Source: CAYXXN01 sp964469055 (GTDB lineage Bacteria; Acidobacteriota; Thermoanaerobaculia; Multivoradales; JAHEKO01). Taken from it: a stretch of 18,246 bases of DNA. The notes beneath the pieces were generated by a model. It searched no databases. It worked only from the letters and a program-made list of their open reading frames with translations, and was not told the DNA's origin. The DNA lies in contig CAYXXN010000045.1 of the NCBI GenBank assembly GCA_964469055.1, positions 1 to 18,246 of the forward strand. The letters run 5' to 3'. Of the stretch, positions 14,685 to 18,246 are shown one piece after another. Within the stretch, counting starts at the first letter, position 1. Each line of letters begins with the position of its first letter. The position numbers and the translations under genes are program-made.

Positions 14685-15215
14685 TCAACCCTCGAAGTCC
14701 GGGTAGGAGCGGTCGCGCTCGGACATCAGCACCGGCGCGCTCGGCCAGCGGATACCGAAGGTGGGGTCGTCCCAGCGCACGCCGCGGGCCGCCTCGGCGT
14801 GGAAGAACTCGGAGATCTGGTAGAAGACCTCGGTGTCCGGCTCCAAGGTGAGAAAGCCGTGCGCGACACCGGGCGGCACGTAGAGCGCGGCGCGCTCGTC
14901 GGCGGCCAGCGTGAAGGCCGCGTGCCGCCGGTACGTGGGGGAGTCCGGCCGCAGGTCGACGAGCACGTCCCATAGTCGACCCCTCGTCACCCAGAGCAGT
15001 TTGGTTTCTTCGTGCGGTGCGGCTTGATAGTGGAGGCCTCGCAGCGTGCCGACGGTGGGGTTGAAGGAGACGCTCGACTGCACGAAATCGGTCGCCAGGC
15101 CCGCCGCCGCGAACTCCCGTCGGCAGAAGGTGCGAGCGAAGAAACCGCGTTCGTCGGCGATCGGCTCGATCTCGACCCGGTGGGCACCTGGGATGGACGT
15201 GAGGTGGAACTTCAT
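14685..15215 (-). CDS. rmlC: dTDP-4-dehydrorhamnose 3,5-epimerase-like cupin (RmlC family)
   Basis: 176 residues, slightly shorter than typical RmlC. From the N-terminus it reads ADERGFFARTFCRREF (20-35), VQSSVSFNPTVGTLRGLHYQ (45-64), DVLVDLRPDSPTY, LYVPPGVAHGF (111-121) and VFYQISEFF (130-138), ending RGVRWDDPTFGIRWP. H62 and Y132 match the catalytic His-Tyr pair; the second Tyr usual six residues later is F138. The family epimerises NDP-4-keto-6-deoxysugars at C3/C5. Following a C-methyltransferase directly, it may act at one or both carbons on a branched sugar, so the exact reaction is open. The ATG at 15215 overlaps the methyltransferase TGA as ATGA; longer forms of the frame run inside that gene and are not supported. 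There is no Shine-Dalgarno. Confidence 0.88.
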   Translation of the reverse strand: MKFHLTSIPGAHRVEIEPIADERGFFARTFCRREFAAAGLATDFVQSSVSFNPTVGTLRGLHYQAAPHEETKLLWVTRGRLWDVLVDLRPDSPTYRRHAAFTLAADERAALYVPPGVAHGFLTLEPDTEVFYQISEFFHAEAARGVRWDDPTFGIRWPSAPVLMSERDRSYPDFEG

Positions 15216-16450
15216 GGCAGCACGGTCAGCTCGGGGATGGCGACGACGAAGCGGCCGCCCCAGTCGCGGACGTGGGCCATCTGCCGCAGGATCTCGTCCT
15301 TCAGGTTCCACGGCAGCACCAGCACCCAGTCCGGCCGGGTCTCGGCGATGCGCTCCGGGGCGTGGATCGGGATGCGGCTGCCCGGCAGGTAGCGTCCTTG
15401 CTTGTGGGGGCTGCGGTCCACGACATAGTCGACGAGATCGGTGCCGGCGCCGCAGTAGTTGAGCAGCGTGTTGCCTTTGGCGGCTGCGCCGTAGCCCACG
15501 ACCGATTCGCCCTTGCGCCGCGCGTCGATCAGAAACTCGAGTAGGGCGCGCTTGACCTCGCGCACTTTGCCCCCAAAACCGAGGTAGCCGTCCAGTCGAT
15601 CGAGCCCGGCCGCGGCCTCGCGGGCGAGCAGCTCCTCGACCCGCTCGCCGACCGGCTTCGAGTCATCGGCGGTGTGGCGGGCGTAGACGCGCAGCGACCC
15701 GCCGTGGGTCGGCAGCTCCTCGACGTCGAAGACGGTGAGGCCTCGCTCGGCGAAGACGTGGCGCACGACGGCGAGCGAGAAATAGGAGAAATGCTCGTGG
15801 TAGATGGTATCGAACTGGTTCTCGGCCATCAACCGTGCGAGGTGTGGGAACTCCAAGGTCAGCACGCCGCGGGGCGCCAAGGCGATCGCGAGCCCGGCGA
15901 CGAAGTCGCGCAGGTTGGGCACGTGAGCGAGGACGTTGTTGCCCAGCAGGAGGTGGGCCTGCAGGCCGTCGGCGACCAGCCGGCGGGCCGACTCCGCGCC
16001 GAAGAACTCGACGCGCGTCGGGATGCCCTTCGCGATCGCGGCGTCGGCGACGTTCGCCGCCGGCTCGATCCCGAGCACGGTGACTCCCCGCTGCACGAAG
16101 TACTGCAGCAGGTAACCGTCGTTGCTCGCGATCTCGACGACCCGGCTCGAGGCGTCGAACCCGAAGCGCTCGATCATGGCCTCGACGTAGCGGCGGGCGT
16201 GGGCGAGCCAGGAATCCGAGTAGGAAGAGAAATAGGCGTAGTCGGAGAAGATCGCCTCCGGACTCTCGCTCTCGGGCAGCTGGACCAACAGGCAGCGCTC
16301 GCAGACGTAGACGGTCAGCGGATAGTACGCCTCGGCCGCCAGCAGGTCGGCCGGCTCGAGGTAGGAGTTGGCGAGCGGCGAGCTCCTCAAGTCGCAGAAC
16401 ACGCGCTCGAGCGAAGCGTCGCAGGCACGGCAGCGGAGGGCGGAAGGCAC
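15212..16450 (-). CDS. Zinc-containing sugar C-methyltransferase (NovU/TylC3/TcaB9-like)
   Basis: 412 residues in three parts. The N-terminal zinc domain has C7/C10 (CRAC) and C50/C53 (CERC) around SSPLANSYLEP. A SAM-binding Rossmann domain follows with VVEIASNDGYLLQYF (104-118) and LLLGNNVLAHVPNL (167-180). The catalytic block is QFDTIYHEHFSYFS (212-225), with Y217, E219 and H220 corresponding to the Tyr-x-Glu-His group of the C-3 methyltransferase TcaB9, and H176 to its other active His. A C-terminal Rossmann-like domain has VVGYGAAAKGNTLLNY and VLPWNLKDEI. These enzymes add a methyl to a carbon of an NDP-4-keto-deoxysugar, giving a branched sugar. The start is the GTG at 16450, 31 nt after an extended -10. 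It is first in a unit with the RmlC-like and DUF4910-type genes. Confidence 0.92.
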   Translation of the reverse strand: MPSALRCRACDASLERVFCDLRSSPLANSYLEPADLLAAEAYYPLTVYVCERCLLVQLPESESPEAIFSDYAYFSSYSDSWLAHARRYVEAMIERFGFDASSRVVEIASNDGYLLQYFVQRGVTVLGIEPAANVADAAIAKGIPTRVEFFGAESARRLVADGLQAHLLLGNNVLAHVPNLRDFVAGLAIALAPRGVLTLEFPHLARLMAENQFDTIYHEHFSYFSLAVVRHVFAERGLTVFDVEELPTHGGSLRVYARHTADDSKPVGERVEELLAREAAAGLDRLDGYLGFGGKVREVKRALLEFLIDARRKGESVVGYGAAAKGNTLLNYCGAGTDLVDYVVDRSPHKQGRYLPGSRIPIHAPERIAETRPDWVLVLPWNLKDEILRQMAHVRDWGGRFVVAIPELTVLP

Positions 16451-16481
16451 GGCTCGGGCGGGCGCGGCGAGGCAGTGACGC

Positions 16482-16490
16482 AGTCTAGCA
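16482..16490 (-). promoter_or_regulatory. Extended -10 promoter for the C-methyltransferase unit
   Basis: TGCTAGACT reads on the minus strand at 16490-16482, matching TG-N-TANNNT, in the 69-bp gap after the SGNH hydrolase gene. It lies 31 nt before the GTG at 16450, so a leader of about 25 nt is expected. It suggests the methyltransferase unit is transcribed separately from the SGNH gene. Confidence 0.5.
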
Positions 16491-16519
16491 GGGGCGTCCG
16501 AGCGGGAGTCGGTTTTTCC

Positions 16520-17878
16520 CTACCCAGAGTAGTGGTCTTTGTCTTTCTCTGCCGTCGGCTCTCCGATCCAACCGAGCTCACGCAGCCGTGCCAGGAGCAG
16601 CTCGGCCGCCAGTCGGTGGGCCTTGGGAGTGAAGTGCCCGTCGCCGTCGAGGTAGAACGTACCGTCTGCGGCGGCGCGGAAGGCGGGGAACAGATCCAGG
16701 CAGGGAACCTGGCGCTCGGCGGCCCAAGCGCAGAGCCGTCGGGCCGGCTCGTCGCTGTAGATCTTGCTCGTGCCGAAGCCATAGTGGTGCCGCCCGCCCT
16801 CCCACTCGTTCGTCGCCACCTGGTGACCGTAGGGATAGGTCAGGACCAGGAACCGGACGCCGCGGGCCGCGGTGAGGGCGCGCGCTCGCTCGATCCACCC
16901 GAAGGTGCGCGCGTAATGTGGCGCGGCCTCCGCCTCGGGGATGTCGCCGCGGGTGAGCGCGAACCGGTTGTGCACGAGCTGGCGAACCTGCGGCGCCTCG
17001 AACTCCTCACCCGAGCGCAGGCGGCTGTAGACCGCGTCGGTCGCGAACCGGGTCATGCGCACGAGGAGGAGCGACTTGTACCCTTGCGCGAACCTGCCCG
17101 GTCGCGGGCTCGGACGCACGCGCATGGGCTCGCCATCCTCCCCCCACTCGACCAACGGCTCGAGGAAGAGGTCGTCCTGGAAGTCCGACATGTCGAGGCC
17201 GAGCACGACGATGTCGGGCGAGAGCGAAAGACCGACGTCGCGCAGCCAGAGGCTCTCGAGAGTCGGCGAGTACGAGGGGATGCCGGCATTGATGACCTCG
17301 ACCGGCAGGGCGGCCTCGCGGACCAGGGCGCCCAAGACTTGCGGGTACGCTTCCCCGGCCTCGACACCGTAGCCGAAGGTGTAGGAGTCGCCGAGCACGA
17401 GGACGCGAGTCGTGCCCGTCGACTTGGGCCCGATCTCGACCTCCCGCAGGCCGAGGCGGTTGGTCACCACGGCCGTGTTCCATTCCGGGCTGATGAAGCG
17501 GGTCGAGAAGCTCGCCTTCTGGGCGTGGTGCAAGCGCTCGTCCGGGCGGATCCAGTTCTCCGGCGGCCGCGGGCTCAGCCACTGCAGGGCCGCCTCGACC
17601 AGGACGATGGTGACGAGCGCTCCCCCGGCGGCCAGCGCCAGCCGCGTCAGGCGCTCTCGCCGCCGCGGGTCGGCGAGGAGGGGCCGCGGCTGGCGCCACG
17701 AGCGCCACGCCCCGAGCAGGAGGAGCGCGCCCAGCGCCGCGATGACGACTTTGCCGGCCCACGCCTTGTAGATCCACAGCGGGTGGACGGCCGGCGGGAC
17801 GGGCAGCCAGGCACCCAGAACGACGAGGATTCCGCCGGCCAGGGCGCAGGCCATCTCGGCGGGGACGGGTCGGCGCAT
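16520..17878 (-). CDS. Membrane-anchored SGNH/GDSL hydrolase family protein
   Basis: 452 residues. Three hydrophobic segments at about 8-30, 41-57 and 79-100 anchor the N-terminus, placing the rest probably outside the membrane. The SGNH blocks are VLVLGDSYTFGYGV (159-172, S165 nucleophile), EVINAGIPSYSP (194-205, block II Gly), VVLGLDMSDFQDD (block III region, with D/S where N is usual) and YLDGDGHFTPKAH (409-421, with the D413-x-H415 pair). Relatives act as esterases or as acyl-transfer partners acting on polysaccharide O-acetyl groups, which fits the locus. The enzyme direction cannot be told from sequence. The ATG at 17878 has no clear Shine-Dalgarno and lies 31 nt from a TAACAT box. It is divergent from the Trm112 gene. 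Confidence 0.85.
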   Translation of the reverse strand: MRRPVPAEMACALAGGILVVLGAWLPVPPAVHPLWIYKAWAGKVVIAALGALLLLGAWRSWRQPRPLLADPRRRERLTRLALAAGGALVTIVLVEAALQWLSPRPPENWIRPDERLHHAQKASFSTRFISPEWNTAVVTNRLGLREVEIGPKSTGTTRVLVLGDSYTFGYGVEAGEAYPQVLGALVREAALPVEVINAGIPSYSPTLESLWLRDVGLSLSPDIVVLGLDMSDFQDDLFLEPLVEWGEDGEPMRVRPSPRPGRFAQGYKSLLLVRMTRFATDAVYSRLRSGEEFEAPQVRQLVHNRFALTRGDIPEAEAAPHYARTFGWIERARALTAARGVRFLVLTYPYGHQVATNEWEGGRHHYGFGTSKIYSDEPARRLCAWAAERQVPCLDLFPAFRAAADGTFYLDGDGHFTPKAHRLAAELLLARLRELGWIGEPTAEKDKDHYSG

Positions 17879-17909
17879 GAGCTCGGGCGGGTCCCCGGGA
17901 GGGCGGGCT

Positions 17910-17915
17910 ATGTTA
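17910..17915 (-). promoter_or_regulatory. -10 box for the SGNH hydrolase gene
   Basis: TAACAT reads on the minus strand at 17915-17910, within GCTAACAT, the same octamer as at the start of the minus-strand GT-C gene. It lies 31 nt before the ATG at 17878. It shares bases with the opposing plus-strand box at 17911-17919, so the two promoters physically overlap. Confidence 0.4.
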
Positions 17916-17919
17916 GCTT
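17911..17919 (+). promoter_or_regulatory. Extended -10 promoter for the Trm112-family gene
   Basis: TGTTAGCTT fits TG-N-TANNNT, with TAGCTT at 17914-17919. Only 6 nt separate it from the GTG at 17926, so the transcript would start at or next to the start codon and be leaderless. There is no Shine-Dalgarno. Confidence 0.5.
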
Positions 17920-17925
17920 CTCGCC

Positions 17926-18177
17926 GTGCCCGTCGACCCCGAGCTCCTGGCGATCCTCGTCTGCCCGAAGACGAAGGGCGATCTAGAGCTGGTCCCCTTG
18001 CCGCCGGAGCTGGGACGCCAACTCGCCGACAAGTACCGCGAGCACTTCCGCGACGAGGAGCCGGTGGTCGAGGAGGGGCTCTACTGCGCGGCCTCGGGCC
18101 TGGTCTATCCGATCGTCTCGGACATCCCGATCATGCTAGTCGACGAGGCCTTGCCGGCCAGCGCGATCGGTCGCTGA
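17926..18177 (+). CDS. Trm112 family small protein (UPF0434/YcaR-like)
   Basis: 83 residues from a GTG. LLAILVCPKTKGDLEL (7-22) and LYCAASGLVYPIVSDIPIMLVDEA (52-75) are the two halves of the Trm112 fold. The insert between them is longer than in the usual 60-residue bacterial form. Only one Cys of each metal-binding pair remains (C13, C54); the CPxT form is common in bacterial members, so zinc binding is doubtful. Eukaryotic and archaeal Trm112 activates several methyltransferases; the bacterial role is unsettled. The TAGCTT box ends 6 nt before the GTG. It does not cluster tightly with its neighbours. Confidence 0.88.
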   Translation: MPVDPELLAILVCPKTKGDLELVPLPPELGRQLADKYREHFRDEEPVVEEGLYCAASGLVYPIVSDIPIMLVDEALPASAIGR

Positions 18178-18246
18178 GACCTCTAAAGGGCGACATCCAG
18201 CGCGCCCGCTACTCGCCCCGGACCCCCCGTGCCGCGGCTCGCCTCC
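18178..18246. other. Right-edge sequence with no supported feature
   Basis: These 69 bp after the Trm112 stop hold no hairpin with a T-tract and no convincing start. A GTG at 18229 opens a frame of six codons that reaches the window end, too little to call. Confidence 0.3.

Noticed and set aside
16498..16517. Short CCGA/TCGG hairpin followed by TTTTT on the plus strand, terminator-like
   Set aside because: The stem is only 4 bp and both flanking genes are on the minus strand, where the run reads as A, so it would not terminate either.
15674..17986. 770-codon plus-strand open frame
   Set aside because: It runs antisense through the SGNH hydrolase and most of the methyltransferase. Both minus-strand proteins have complete catalytic motifs; this frame has none.
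18229..18246. Possible GTG start of another plus-strand gene at the right edge
   Set aside because: Only six codons are visible, with no Shine-Dalgarno or -10 box near; not enough to support a call.
1..18246. tRNA, rRNA, CRISPR array, insertion sequence or prophage gene
   Set aside because: I saw no cloverleaf ends, no regularly spaced repeats, no terminal inverted repeats and no transposase or integrase motifs on either strand.

Overview
The window is very G+C-rich, roughly 70% by eye, and densely packed. It carries about 15 protein-coding genes, the first cut by the left edge, and no RNA genes, CRISPR arrays or insertion sequences that I can see. Gene content (Tat-exported GMC-type dehydrogenase, many-membrane-segment GT-C enzymes, polysaccharide genes) and codon bias suggest a high-GC Gram-negative bacterium. 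An Acidobacteriota-like or Myxococcota-like lineage is my guess, but no marker gene settles it. Third positions are so GC-rich that long antisense open frames shadow nearly every real gene; I left these out.

Layout. (1) 1-4780, minus strand: a large GT-C type membrane protein, an L-2-hydroxyglutarate oxidase (lhgO) and a YtcJ-like exported amidohydrolase (partial), all codirectional with gaps of 31 and 42 bp. (2) 4843-6984, plus strand: a second GT-C membrane protein, clearly a paralogue of the first and divergent from it across 62 bp. (3) 6988-8888, minus strand: a GMC oxidoreductase followed by a small Tat-signal subunit in ATGA overlap. (4) 8931-11862, minus strand: SDR oxidoreductase, MOP-family flippase and sugar nucleotidyltransferase, joined by 1-nt and 4-nt overlaps. 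(5) 11923-13391, plus strand: a GT2 glycosyltransferase and a CysE-like acetyltransferase joined by a TGATG overlap. (6) 13360-16450, minus strand: sugar C-methyltransferase, RmlC-like epimerase and DUF4910/DUF2172-type aminopeptidase-like protein, also overlapping or nearly so. (7) 16520-17878, minus: a membrane-anchored SGNH hydrolase. (8) 17926-18177, plus: a Trm112-family small protein.

Taken together, regions 2 and 4-7 look like part of a surface polysaccharide locus. Activation of a sugar phosphate (nucleotidyltransferase), deoxysugar epimerisation (RmlC-like) and C-methylation would give a branched deoxysugar. Transfer (GT2, GT-C), export (flippase) and acyl decoration (CysE-like, SGNH) would follow. 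RmlB, RmlD and aminotransferase partners are not in the window, so the sugar cannot be named. Region 3 and the lhgO/amidohydrolase pair look metabolic.

First genes of transcription units often have a -10 like hexamer only 6-12 nt before the start codon and no Shine-Dalgarno. Several downstream genes have a Shine-Dalgarno or overlap their predecessor. This suggests leaderless or very short-leader mRNAs from compact bidirectional promoters at 4781-4842, 11863-11922 and 17879-17925.
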